From Clostridia bacterium (GTDB lineage: Bacteria > Bacillota > Clostridia > TANB77 > CAG-508), in NCBI GenBank assembly GCA_017510525.1, contig JAFWNC010000005.1, positions 1-64,000 of the forward strand: DNA of 64,000 bases. Direction: 5' to 3'. This document shows, in pieces, positions 7,337-15,167 of this stretch. Each line of letters opens with the position of its first letter. Positions within the stretch are counted from its first letter, which is position 1. Made by a program: the position numbers and the translations under genes. The notes beneath the pieces were generated by a model. The model was not told where the DNA came from. It did no database searches and saw only the letters and a list, made by a program, of their open reading frames with translations.

Positions 7337-7366
7337 AAAAGTAGAGATTTTTAATTTCTCTACTTT
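7337..7366. terminator. Intrinsic terminator
   Basis: AAAGTAGAGA and TCTCTACTTT form a 10-bp stem with T-rich sequence on both sides. It separates the XRE gene (minus strand, ending at 7487) from the promoter of the non-coding unit. Confidence 0.65.
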
Positions 7367-7380
7367 ATTATGTTTTTAAC

Positions 7381-7471
7381 TTGTATACAATACCAAAATC
7401 TTGTAAACATCTCAATAAATTGTAATTTATCTTTCTAATACTTGTTTACAACACCAAAATATTCTGCACAT
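7381..7471. repeat. Two copies of a paired TTGTnnACAA dyad
   Basis: TTGTATACAA, 10 bp, TTGTAAACAT (7381-7410), then TTGTTTACAA, 10 bp and a degenerate half (7442-7471). The 24 bp at 7389-7412 recur exactly at 8304-8327. The same layout recurs at 8296, 8742 and 9391. Confidence 0.55.
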
Positions 7472-7486
7472 TTTTATAATTTGTTG

Positions 7487-8098
7487 TTATGATTTGCTTA
7501 TTACTTTTTTCTGCCAACTTTTCTGATTGCATTTTGGACATTTCATATATCTGGTTCTATTTATATGCATAGACCATAATACACTTGAATATGTTGGGAT
7601 ATATTTATGATGACATTTTTGACATTCATAATACCCAGCAGTTTGTTCAATTCTTATTGCAAATAATATTCCAATCATAAATGGAATTAAGCCTATTATT
7701 ATAAGTAATATTCTCAACCAATCTGCCATTTCTACAAATGAAGCAACAAATATTAGTATAAATAATACTAAACCTGCCAATACACCTATTACAATTTCCA
7801 TCGTTAATAATCTTTTATCTGATTCTTCCTTTTGTTTTACCATATCAATTAAATTTTTTTCTAATTTTTCATTATAATTATTCATTTCTAATACCTCCCC
7901 ACTTAATAATTCATTTACACTTATTTTTAGTTCATTACATAAATCAAGCATTATTGATGAATCAGGCATTCCTTTTCCATTTTCCCATTTAGATATAGCT
8001 CTATCTGTAATATTTAATTTTTCTGCAAGTTGCATTTGTGTTAAATTATTCTTTTTTCTGCATTCAGCTATAAATTTTCCAATCTTAATCTGATCCAT
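7487..8098 (-). CDS. XRE-family regulator with two membrane helices and zinc-ribbon tail
   Basis: 203 aa from the ATG at 8098 (AAGGAGG upstream). Residues 5-60 are a Cro/CI helix-turn-helix (LTQMQLAEKLNITDRAISKW, then ENGKGMPDSS). Two membrane segments follow (GVLAGLVLFILIFVASF and ILLIIIGLIPFMIGILFAI). The C-terminus carries two CxxC knuckles (YECQKCHHKY and MKCPKCNQKS) that should bind zinc. A membrane-tethered regulator is implied. It belongs to the XRE/DUF4180/MntP cargo of the element. An inverted repeat in its own promoter region and the dyads around it are candidate operators. Confidence 0.85.
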   Translation of the reverse strand: MDQIKIGKFIAECRKKNNLTQMQLAEKLNITDRAISKWENGKGMPDSSIMLDLCNELKISVNELLSGEVLEMNNYNEKLEKNLIDMVKQKEESDKRLLTMEIVIGVLAGLVLFILIFVASFVEMADWLRILLIIIGLIPFMIGILFAIRIEQTAGYYECQKCHHKYIPTYSSVLWSMHINRTRYMKCPKCNQKSWQKKVISKS

Positions 8099-8156
8099 AC
8101 TTCTTACCTCCTTCAATTTTAGTGTAAATCATTATCTTTAAAAAGTACACATACTG

Positions 8157-8189
8157 TTCGTTGAGTAGGGTATTTTTTATATCAACGAA
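8157..8189. promoter_or_regulatory. Inverted repeat upstream of the XRE gene
   Basis: TTCGTTGA (8157-8164) and TCAACGAA (8182-8189) form a perfect 8-bp inverted repeat with 25-bp centre spacing, 59-91 bp upstream of the XRE start. It is a plausible autoregulatory operator. Confidence 0.45.
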
Positions 8190-8250
8190 TAGTTGAATAA
8201 TTATAATCTTCCATATAACTTACTATTTACTGTTCAAATTATATAATAAA

Positions 8251-8280
8251 AGACTGATAAATTCAACCAATTATCAGTCT
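8251..8280 (-). terminator. Terminator of the DUF4180 gene
   Basis: AGACTGATAA and TTATCAGTCT form a perfect 10-bp stem followed on the minus strand by TTTTATTAT. Confidence 0.75.
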
Positions 8281-8295
8281 GATTTGTTTATAAAT

Positions 8296-8325
8296 TTGTT
8301 CTGAATACCAAAATCTTGTAAACAT
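8296..8325. repeat. Paired dyad, third copy
   Basis: TTGTTCTGAA, 10 bp, TTGTAAACAT; its right part belongs to a 24-bp exact repeat of 7389-7412. It lies between the XRE gene and the DUF4180 gene. Confidence 0.5.
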
Positions 8326-8346
8326 CTTGATAACTTGTAATTTGTG

Positions 8347-8700
8347 CTACTCTTTACTCAACATTTGTATTGCTTCATCTTCATTTGCTATAAAAAATAT
8401 ATCTTTTCCTTTATTACTTTCATATATAAAATCTTTTAATGGTTTACTTGTATATTTTGAGTAATCTCCAATAATAGCAAATTTAATTTGATAATTTATA
8501 AATTTCTGTAATATTTCTCCTGCAATTCCTGTACTTAATATAAAAAAGTCCTCTATTATTGCTTTTTTATTTATTGCGATTTTACTACAATTAGTTTTAT
8601 ATTTTACTGACATAATAAAATCTATTGCTGTTTGTGTATCTTTAATTACAATCTCATCACTATTTACTATTGCTATATCTTTTATTGTTTTTATATTCAT
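8347..8700 (-). CDS. DUF4180 protein
   Basis: 117 aa matching the DUF4180 pattern along its whole length: an N-terminal strand (IAIVNSDEIVIKDTQTAIDF), then NKKAIIEDFFILSTGIAGEI, LQKFINYQIKFAIIGDYSKY and KDFIYESNKGKDIFFIANED. DUF4180 proteins are small cytoplasmic alpha/beta proteins of unknown function, often next to transcription regulators. GGGGAG precedes the ATG. It lies between the XRE regulator and MntP, each gene separated by the same paired dyads, which suggests a co-regulated cargo set. Confidence 0.85.
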   Translation of the reverse strand: MNIKTIKDIAIVNSDEIVIKDTQTAIDFIMSVKYKTNCSKIAINKKAIIEDFFILSTGIAGEILQKFINYQIKFAIIGDYSKYTSKPLKDFIYESNKGKDIFFIANEDEAIQMLSKE

Positions 8701-8741
8701 TTCATATCTCCCCTATAACTTACTACTTATCTTTATCCAAC

Positions 8742-8772
8742 TTGTTAACAAAATTACTTATATTGTTAACGA
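8742..8772. promoter_or_regulatory. Paired GTTAAC dyads upstream of DUF4180
   Basis: TTGTTAACAA (8742-8751) and TTGTTAACGA (8763-8772), 21 bp start to start, about two helical turns. They lie 42 bp upstream of the DUF4180 start. Confidence 0.5.
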
Positions 8773-8795
8773 GCGATAAATTACTATTTATCTAT

Positions 8796-9362
8796 TTATA
8801 ATGCTAATATTCCTAAATGCTCTAATAAGATTTTTAATCCTATTATTATTAAAACAATACCTCCTGCAAGTTCTGCTCTGTTTTGAAATTTATCTCCAAA
8901 TTTGTTTCCAATTATTACTCCTAAAAAAGACAATACAAAAGTAATTATTCCTATAATTGATATTGAAAGTAATAGATTAACTTCAAAAAAAGCAAATGTT
9001 ACACCAACTGCTAATGCATCAATACTTGTTGCAATAGCCAATAAAAGCATAGTTTTCACATCAACTTTATCATTTCTCTTTTCTACCTCATCATCTGTAG
9101 AATCTTTTATCATATTTCCACCAATTATTGCTAATAATATAAAAGCAATCCAATGGTCTACACTTTGGACAAATGAACTAAATGTACTTCCTAAAAAATA
9201 TCCCAAAATGGGCATTAATGCTTGAAATATTCCAAAATATAATGCAATGATTATTGCTTTTTTCCAATCTATTTTTTTCATTGACAGACCTTTACATATA
9301 GATACAGCAAAAGCATCCATAGCTAGTCCAATTCCTATTGCTATTATTTCAAATAATTCCAT
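8796..9362 (-). CDS. mntP: Manganese efflux pump MntP
   Basis: 188 aa, the family's usual length, with six predicted membrane segments in two repeats. Both conserved acidic signatures are present: IGLAMDAFAVSICKG near residue 16 and ATSIDALAVGVTFAF near residue 118; the aspartates are required for Mn(II) export in the family. GGAG precedes the ATG. No yybP-ykoY manganese riboswitch is visible in the 118 bp upstream; instead there are two perfect TTGTTAACAA palindromes. As cargo of a mobilizable element it would give extra metal or oxidative tolerance. Other divalent cations cannot be excluded. Confidence 0.9.
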   Translation of the reverse strand: MELFEIIAIGIGLAMDAFAVSICKGLSMKKIDWKKAIIIALYFGIFQALMPILGYFLGSTFSSFVQSVDHWIAFILLAIIGGNMIKDSTDDEVEKRNDKVDVKTMLLLAIATSIDALAVGVTFAFFEVNLLLSISIIGIITFVLSFLGVIIGNKFGDKFQNRAELAGGIVLIIIGLKILLEHLGILAL

Positions 9363-9390
9363 TTTTATTTCTCCTATTTTTTTGTCTAAC

Positions 9391-9420
9391 TTGTTAACAA
9401 TATTACAATCTTGTTAACAA
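9391..9420. promoter_or_regulatory. Paired TTGTTAACAA palindromes upstream of mntP
   Basis: Two perfect 10-bp palindromes at 9391-9400 and 9411-9420, exactly 20 bp apart, 29 bp upstream of the mntP start. This is the cleanest copy of the dyad family at 7381-9420 and a good operator candidate. Confidence 0.55.
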
Positions 9421-9491
9421 GCTAGTATAATCAACTCTGTCTGATATTATATCATAACAATAAAAATATTTGGTGGAATTTTACAAATTTT

Positions 9492-9770
9492 TTAACTTAA
9501 TAATTCAATTACATCTGCAAAACCATTCCTATAATACTTTTCATTCCAATAATCTAAATACTCCATATAATTCTTATCAAGCTCTTCAAGTTGTTTTTTT
9601 ACATATTTCTTATTCTGTTCAGGAACATTTTTTAGTATTCTCTCTGAAATTTCATCAAAATAAATACAATACTTTTTATCTTGAGGTGTCATCTCACAAA
9701 ATGCAGTTTCTTCTCTAAATTCTATCCATTCTTTTAATAAATCATCTTTAACTTCTCTTAATTTATTCAT
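9492..9770 (-). CDS. Small hypothetical cargo protein, 92 aa
   Basis: Helical, charged protein (LREVKDDLLKEWIEFREE; LKNVPEQNKKYVKKQLEELD; YMEYLDYWNEKYYRNGFADV) ending in a short hydrophobic tail. AGGAGG precedes the ATG. It lies 12 bp downstream of tnpV and so is probably co-transcribed with it. Small acidic helical proteins of this type are common next to TnpV and integrase genes in Firmicute elements, but I cannot assign a function. Confidence 0.6.
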   Translation of the reverse strand: MNKLREVKDDLLKEWIEFREETAFCEMTPQDKKYCIYFDEISERILKNVPEQNKKYVKKQLEELDKNYMEYLDYWNEKYYRNGFADVIELLS

Positions 9771-9782
9771 CTAAAATACCTC

Positions 9783-10172
9783 CTAAACATATATTAATTC
9801 ACTTATAACTAATTCTTCAGCTTGATTTTTAATAGCATTCATAGTTCCAACCCAATAAAGCATATTGGTATCTTTCATATCTTCAGTTAAATCACTTTTT
9901 TCTTTTAGTTGGTTAATTATTTGATTAACTCTTTTTTGAGCTGTTTCTTGTATTTCTTTTAGATGTTTAGTAAGAGTTCCATCCATTAACATTATTGAAT
10001 ATTCAGCCTTTTTATTTTCTTTTAAATATTTTAATCTCATTCTACCATATTTATTAAGAGTAACTTTTTCTTGCTTTGGTAATACTAAATTAGGAATATA
10101 ATAATCTCCTTCTAAATGATATTCTATTCCTGTTTTTTCATCTATTATCTTTTCTTTTAAATCTTTATTCAT
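9783..10172 (-). CDS. tnpV: TnpV-family transposon protein
   Basis: 129 aa with the TnpV pattern: EKTGIEYHLEGDYYIPNL, then LNKYGRMRLKYLKENKKAEY, HLKEIQETAQKRVNQIINQL and VGTMNAIKNQAEELVISELI. TnpV proteins are carried by Tn4451-like and other integrative elements of Clostridia; their molecular role is unknown. AGGAGG precedes the ATG, and the gene starts 13 bp after the stop of integrase 2, so int2, tnpV and the 92-aa gene form an operon. Confidence 0.8.
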   Translation of the reverse strand: MNKDLKEKIIDEKTGIEYHLEGDYYIPNLVLPKQEKVTLNKYGRMRLKYLKENKKAEYSIMLMDGTLTKHLKEIQETAQKRVNQIINQLKEKSDLTEDMKDTNMLYWVGTMNAIKNQAEELVISELIYV

Positions 10173-10184
10173 AATATTTTCCTC

Positions 10185-11456
10185 CTATAAACTACTACAT
10201 ATTTCTTCAAATTTATCTGCTGTTTCATTTTCCATTTTTTGTGTTACTCTTACATAAATATTATAAGTAAAATCAATACTTCTATGTCCTAACCTTTTTG
10301 AAACAGCCTTAATATCTGCTCCAGATTCAATTAATTTTGTTGCGTGTGTATCCCTAAAATCGTGAAATCTACAAGGAATACCTAATTCATAATGAATTAC
10401 TTTAAATGGATATTTACAGCTATCAGTACCTTCATATACTCCATTTTTCTTTACAAATACAAAATCAACTTCTTCCAAATGTATTGGTATTTCAGAATAA
10501 GCATTTAATATTTTTATTTCTTGCTTATTATTATATGGATTTATAACGACCTTTTTATAATGCTTCATATATGTATCTCCATAATTATTTCTATTTTCCT
10601 CTTGTTCTCTTTTATACTCTTTTAAAGCATTTAATAAAGTTTCTCCAATAGGAATAGTTCTATAACTTGTTTGAGTCTTACAAGTTCCAAAATACCATAC
10701 GGTTGTTGAATTTCCACTTATGTGTCTTTTCTTTGTTCCACCATTTTGATTCTTTTTTAGTATGTTTTTATTAACTGAAATAGTTTTATTTCTAAAATCT
10801 ATATCATTCCATGTTAATGCAAATACTTCTGCAATACGAAGTCCTGTACAATATGCAGTTAAGAATGCATAATATACACAATGATTATTCTTAAACCTGT
10901 TAAGTATTAAATTTATTTCTTCATTTGTTAATATGTGAGCTGGATCTTCTGGAGGAATATCATATTTAGGTAATTTAATTCCAATAGCTGGATTTACTTT
11001 TATAAAATCATTCTCATAAGCATAAGTAAATGAACTTTTTATTACTTTCTTTATATTGTTAAGAAAATTTTTACTGAAAGATTTATCTACATACATTTTG
11101 TTTATAAAATCTTGCAATGTACTTCTAGTAATTTGAGAAATTTTATAATGACCAATATTTGGTTTTATATGATTTTTTACAATACTGCTATATGCTTCTA
11201 TTGTGTGATATTTGAGATTAATATGACAATGTTTTTCTAACCAATAATCTAATAAATCTGAATAACTCATGTCGCTTGGTGTAAAATCATGACCAGTATT
11301 CATATACTCATTAAAAGCTTTTATTCCCTCCTTTTCTGCTTCAGCCTTAGTCCTAAAACCAGACTTACTTGCAAACTTTCTTTTACCATCAATCTTTGCA
11401 GTTTCAAACTTATATTGATAGTATTTGCCTCTTTTTTGAATTGTTACATTCGACAT
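10185..11456 (-). CDS. int: Tyrosine recombinase/integrase 2
   Basis: 423 aa, complete. Arm-binding domain at 1-55 (RGKYYQYKFETAKIDGKRKF), core-binding domain to about 165, catalytic domain after that. Catalytic residues: Arg in TGLRIAEVFALTW, His-Arg in FHDFRDTHATKL (HxxR intact), His in LGHRSIDFT and Tyr in YNIYVRV. Its 5' end faces the secA junction 226 bp away, with a terminator and the right-hand 22-bp arm repeat between, the usual order for an integrase acting on the adjacent site. It is therefore the best candidate for insertion into secA. The arm domain is nearly the same as in integrase 1, while the rest is diverged. Confidence 0.9.
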   Translation of the reverse strand: MSNVTIQKRGKYYQYKFETAKIDGKRKFASKSGFRTKAEAEKEGIKAFNEYMNTGHDFTPSDMSYSDLLDYWLEKHCHINLKYHTIEAYSSIVKNHIKPNIGHYKISQITRSTLQDFINKMYVDKSFSKNFLNNIKKVIKSSFTYAYENDFIKVNPAIGIKLPKYDIPPEDPAHILTNEEINLILNRFKNNHCVYYAFLTAYCTGLRIAEVFALTWNDIDFRNKTISVNKNILKKNQNGGTKKRHISGNSTTVWYFGTCKTQTSYRTIPIGETLLNALKEYKREQEENRNNYGDTYMKHYKKVVINPYNNKQEIKILNAYSEIPIHLEEVDFVFVKKNGVYEGTDSCKYPFKVIHYELGIPCRFHDFRDTHATKLIESGADIKAVSKRLGHRSIDFTYNIYVRVTQKMENETADKFEEICSSL

Positions 11457-11488
11457 TTTACATTTATACCTCCTTCCACGAAGGCAAA

Positions 11489-11519
11489 CAAAAAAGTGTT
11501 ACCACGAATGATAACACTT
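11489..11519 (-). terminator. Terminator insulating integrase 2 from secA
   Basis: AAGTGTTA and TAACACTT (11494-11501, 11512-11519) form a perfect 8-bp stem; on the minus strand TTTTTTG follows. It lies between the end of secA and the start of int2 and should stop secA transcripts from driving the integrase. Confidence 0.7.
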
Positions 11520-11606
11520 TATATTTTTGTTTTCAGTTTGTTTGCAACCTGCAAAGTCTTTATTTTAGATAGTTTTAGAGATTTTGATTACTTGTATGAA
11601 AACAAT

Positions 11607-11628
11607 TTGCAAACAAAATGCAAACAAT
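11607..11628. repeat. 22-bp direct repeat, right copy (arm-type site)
   Basis: Identical to 2731-2752. It lies 73 bp inside the right-hand core, between int2 and secA. Further TGCAAA units occur nearby at about 11550-11560. Confidence 0.6.
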
Positions 11629-11681
11629 TTGGGTTGTTTTCATATTTATGTAAATTCACCTAATCTCTGAAAGTATTGATT

Positions 11682-11732
11682 TTATGCGTTTTTACCACAA
11701 CAATTTTTGTACTTTTTACCACTTCCACATGG
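11682..11732 (-). other. Attachment site attR within the secA 3' end
   Basis: The last 16 codons and stop of secA. They are repeated in diverged form at 2561-2611 with the same reading frame (GSGKKYKNC...GKNA-stop). Integration here replaces the end of secA with the element's own copy, so the gene remains whole. Confidence 0.8.
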
Positions 11733-14453
11733 ACATGGATCGTTTCTTCCTACTTTAGGTCCATCATTTACAATAGGAGCCTTTTTCTTGTTTCTTTCTT
11801 GTTCTGCTTCAGCTTCTTCTGGAGTGATAATTCCAGAAATATCTTCTCTACCTTCTTCTGTTATTTGAACATTACTTCTACGCTCATATCCTTCTCTTTT
11901 TTGAACTGCTAATAAAATCTTAACAACATCTAATTTGATATCATTAATCATTTCGTCAAACATTTCAGAACCTTCAATCTGATATTGAATAACAGGATCT
12001 TTTTGTCCATAAGCTCTAAGTCCAATACCATCTTTTAATTCATCCATAGCGTCAATATGATCCATCCATTTATCATCAACAACTTTTAAAAGAACAACTC
12101 TTTCTAATTCTTTAAATGGATTTCCAATTTCAGCTTTTTTATCTTCAAATTTCTTGTTAACTTTTTCTTTTAATTCTTCAAGTAAAACATTATAGTCAGG
12201 ATTTTTCTTCTCTAATTCATCTAAAGTTTCAATATTAAATCTATTTTGAATTTCTAGTTGTAATCCTTCTTTGTTAAAGTTTTCAGAATTAAACTCATCT
12301 GCATATGTGTCTACAACCATTTCACAAGCATCATTCAACATGTTTTGGATACTTGAATCTACATCTTCACCATCCAAAACTTGTCTTCTTTGTCCATAGA
12401 TGATCTCTCTTTGAGTATTCATAACATCATCATAAGAAAGAACGTGTTTTCTAATTGAGAAGTTTCTGCTCTCAACTTTCTTTTGAGCACCTTCAACAGC
12501 TCTAGATAATGCTCCAAAAGCGATTGGCATATTTTCATCAGCACCAAGTCTATTATAAACATTAGTAACCATGTCACCACCAAATAATTTCATCAAGTCA
12601 TCATCTAATCCAATAAAGAATTTAGATTCTCCTGGATCTCCTTGACGTCCACTACGTCCACGTAACTGGTTATCAATTCTTCTTGATTCATGTCTTTCAG
12701 TACCAATTATTTTTAAACCACCAGCTTGTAATACTTTTTCTTTTTCTTCAGCAATTTCTTTTTTATGTTTTTCTTCTAATTCTTTGAATTTCTCTCTAGC
12801 AGCTAATACATCTTTATCATTTGTTTCATTATGTGCATTAGCTAAGTTAACCATTTCACTAGAATATCCAATTTTTCTCATTTCTTGCATAGCCATATAT
12901 TCAGTATTACCACCAAGCATAATATCAGTACCACGTCCTGCCATGTTAGTAGCAATAGTTACTGAACCAAATTTTCCGGCTTGAGCAATTATTTCAGCTT
13001 CTTTTTCATGATATTTAGCATTTAATACATTGTGAGGAATTCCTTGTTTATCTAATAATTTGCTTAATTTCTCAGATTTTTCAATTGATACAGTACCAAC
13101 TAGAACTGGTTGACCTTTATCATGACTTTTCTTTACTTCTTCAACAATTGCATTAAATTTAGCTCTTTCATTTTTATAAATAACATCATTTTCATCTTTA
13201 CGATTTATTGGCTTATTTGTTGGAATAACAATAACGTCTAAGTTATAAATTTCTCTAAATTCGTTTTCTTCTGTCTTTGCAGTACCAGTCATTCCAGACA
13301 ATTTATCATACATTCTGAAGTAATTTTGGAATGTAATTGTAGCCAATGTTTTTTGTTCATCAGCAATTTTAACATTTTCTTTAGCTTCAATAGCTTGATG
13401 TAAACCAGCATTATATCTTCTTCCATACATAATACGACCAGTAAACTCATCAACTATTAAAACTTCTCCATCTTTAACGATGTAATCAATATCTTTTTTC
13501 ATAACACCATGAGCTTTTAAAGCTTGGTTAACGTTATGAACAATCTCTGTATTATCAATATCATTGAAATTCTCAACAGCAAAAAACTCTTCTGCTTTTT
13601 TAATACCTTTTTGTGTTAATGAAGCAGTTTTAGCTTTTAAATCAATAATATAATCATAGTTCTCATTGTCTTCGGCTTGATCTTGATCTTTAATATCTTC
13701 TTCAACTATAACTTTAGAACTTAATTTTTTAACAAATTCATTTGCTCTTTTATATAAATCAGAAGATTTGCTACCTCTACCAGAAATAATTAATGGTGTT
13801 CTAGCCTCATCAACTAAAATACTATCAATCTCATCGACGATTGCATAGTTTAATCCTCTTTGAACCATATCTTCTTTATGGATTACCATGTTATCTCTTA
13901 AGTAGTCAAATCCATATTCATTATTTGTTCCATAAGTTACATCAGCAGCATACGCTTGTGCTTTTTGCTCATGATTCATTCTAGATATATTTAATCCAAC
14001 AGTAAGTCCTAAGAATTTATATAATTTTCCCATCCATTCACTATCTCTTTTTGCTAGGTAATCATTAACTGTGATTACGTGAACACCTTTACCTGTAAGT
14101 GCATTTAAGTAAACTGGTAATGTAGCAACTAATGTTTTACCTTCACCAGTCTTCATCTCGGCGATTCTACCTTGATGTAGGATTATACCACCTATTAACT
14201 GTACATCGAAATGACGTAACTCTAAAACTCTTTTAGAAGCCTCTCTAACAACAGCAAATGCTTCTGGTAAAATATCATCTAAAGTCTCGCCATTAGCAAG
14301 TCTTTCTTTAAAATAATCAGTTTTAGCACGTAATTCACTATCACTTAATTTCTCCATTTCAGGTTCTAAACTGTTGATTTTATCAACAATTGGTTGAACT
14401 CTTTTTACTTCTTTTTCACTATAAGATTTAAATATTTTGTTTAAAACACCCAT
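11682..14453 (-). CDS. secA: Protein translocase ATPase SecA
   Basis: 923 aa, full length. SecA drives preproteins through SecYEG. Seen: DEAD-type nucleotide-binding fold with Walker A MKTGEGKT at 100-107 and [16 protein letters not shown], preprotein cross-linking domain, GTDIMLGGN and the [13 protein letters not shown] motif of NBD2, helical wing/scaffold, and a C-terminal SEC-C zinc motif ([16 protein letters not shown]) that binds SecB or ribosomes in the family. The start at 14453 follows GGGAGGC. Its 3' end is the integration site of the element to the left. It appears to be a single-gene unit in this orientation. Confidence 0.97.
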   Translation of the reverse strand: MGVLNKIFKSYSEKEVKRVQPIVDKINSLEPEMEKLSDSELRAKTDYFKERLANGETLDDILPEAFAVVREASKRVLELRHFDVQLIGGIILHQGRIAEMKTGEGKTLVATLPVYLNALTGKGVHVITVNDYLAKRDSEWMGKLYKFLGLTVGLNISRMNHEQKAQAYAADVTYGTNNEYGFDYLRDNMVIHKEDMVQRGLNYAIVDEIDSILVDEARTPLIISGRGSKSSDLYKRANEFVKKLSSKVIVEEDIKDQDQAEDNENYDYIIDLKAKTASLTQKGIKKAEEFFAVENFNDIDNTEIVHNVNQALKAHGVMKKDIDYIVKDGEVLIVDEFTGRIMYGRRYNAGLHQAIEAKENVKIADEQKTLATITFQNYFRMYDKLSGMTGTAKTEENEFREIYNLDVIVIPTNKPINRKDENDVIYKNERAKFNAIVEEVKKSHDKGQPVLVGTVSIEKSEKLSKLLDKQGIPHNVLNAKYHEKEAEIIAQAGKFGSVTIATNMAGRGTDIMLGGNTEYMAMQEMRKIGYSSEMVNLANAHNETNDKDVLAAREKFKELEEKHKKEIAEEKEKVLQAGGLKIIGTERHESRRIDNQLRGRSGRQGDPGESKFFIGLDDDLMKLFGGDMVTNVYNRLGADENMPIAFGALSRAVEGAQKKVESRNFSIRKHVLSYDDVMNTQREIIYGQRRQVLDGEDVDSSIQNMLNDACEMVVDTYADEFNSENFNKEGLQLEIQNRFNIETLDELEKKNPDYNVLLEELKEKVNKKFEDKKAEIGNPFKELERVVLLKVVDDKWMDHIDAMDELKDGIGLRAYGQKDPVIQYQIEGSEMFDEMINDIKLDVVKILLAVQKREGYERRSNVQITEEGREDISGIITPEEAEAEQERNKKKAPIVNDGPKVGRNDPCPCGSGKKYKNCCGKNA

Positions 14454-14573
14454 TTTAAAATTGCCTCCCTTGTAATACTGTGAATAAATATATCATTATT
14501 AAATAAAAATAGCAAGTAATATTCCATAAAAAATTACATATTATTTAATAAAATTATTCAATGTGAGGTTATT

Positions 14574-15134
14574 ATGTTTGTATTCAACTTTAAATTAAAC
14601 GGAAAGAAATGGTTTAAAATTTTTTTCGCTCTTTGTACATTACTTATGATAACTCTTTTGGCTTTTTCTAGCTACAAGATATTTAATAGTATAAAAAAAG
14701 ATGAAGAGTTCTTTACTATTGAAGATGAAATTCCTTCAAAAGACTACCCAGAAATCAAATCTAATGATTATACAAATGTATTAAAAGAAGTTCATGATAG
14801 TACTGACCAATATGTTGGAAAGAAATTATCATTTGTAGGATTTGTTTATAGAATCGATGGATTTAAAGATAATCAATTTGTTCTTGCAAGAAATATGATA
14901 ACTAACAATAATTCAGAATGTGTTGTAGTTGGTTTCTTAAGTGAATATGATAATGCAAGTAAATTAGAAAATGATCAATGGGTTAAGGTATATGCAACAA
15001 TAAAAAAAGGAGATTTCAGCGGTAGTGAAATCCCTATACTAAAAATTGATTACATAGAAGAAGCGGAAATACCAGATGATCCATTTGTCCCAATTCCTGA
15101 CAACACCTATGTTCCAACAAGTGCAATATATTAA
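14574..15134 (+). CDS. Membrane-anchored OB-fold protein (YcgQ/DUF1980 C-terminal domain type)
   Basis: 186 aa. Residues 12-32 form one membrane segment (WFKIFFALCTLLMITLLAF). The outside domain, about 65-165, reads YVGKKLSFVGFVYRIDGFKD, then FVLARNMI and VVGFL, and WVKVYATIKKG, resembling the C-terminal domain of the YcgQ/TIGR03943 family (DUF1980), which in two-component membrane systems partners a YcgR-type permease. Here the multi-spanning N-terminal part and the family's CC pair (ITCC) are missing; the equivalent position reads ITNNNSECVV. GAGG precedes the ATG. Divergent from secA, with a REP/terminator at its end. Confidence 0.55.
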   Translation: MFVFNFKLNGKKWFKIFFALCTLLMITLLAFSSYKIFNSIKKDEEFFTIEDEIPSKDYPEIKSNDYTNVLKEVHDSTDQYVGKKLSFVGFVYRIDGFKDNQFVLARNMITNNNSECVVVGFLSEYDNASKLENDQWVKVYATIKKGDFSGSEIPILKIDYIEEAEIPDDPFVPIPDNTYVPTSAIY

Positions 15135-15138
15135 AAAA

Positions 15139-15163
15139 CGGAGCACGTAAGTTGCTCCGCTAC
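15139..15163. repeat. GTAG-hairpin (REP-like), also a terminator
   Basis: CGGAGCA and TGCTCCG arms followed by CTAC (15160-15163), i.e. GTAG directly 5' of the stem on the minus strand. It lies between two convergent genes and has T runs outside, so it can also end transcription. Confidence 0.7.
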
Positions 15164-15167
15164 GTTT

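Noticed and set aside
8742-9480. Manganese riboswitch (yybP-ykoY) upstream of mntP
   Set aside because: The 118-bp leader is AT-rich and shows only the GTTAAC dyads; none of the conserved riboswitch loops is visible.
9470-9718. Plus-strand reading frame opposite the 92-aa cargo gene
   Set aside because: No ribosome site, biased composition, and it is antisense to a gene with AGGAGG.
2864-11456. Prophage
   Set aside because: Integrases are present but no capsid, tail, terminase or lysis genes; relaxase and oriT indicate a mobilizable element.
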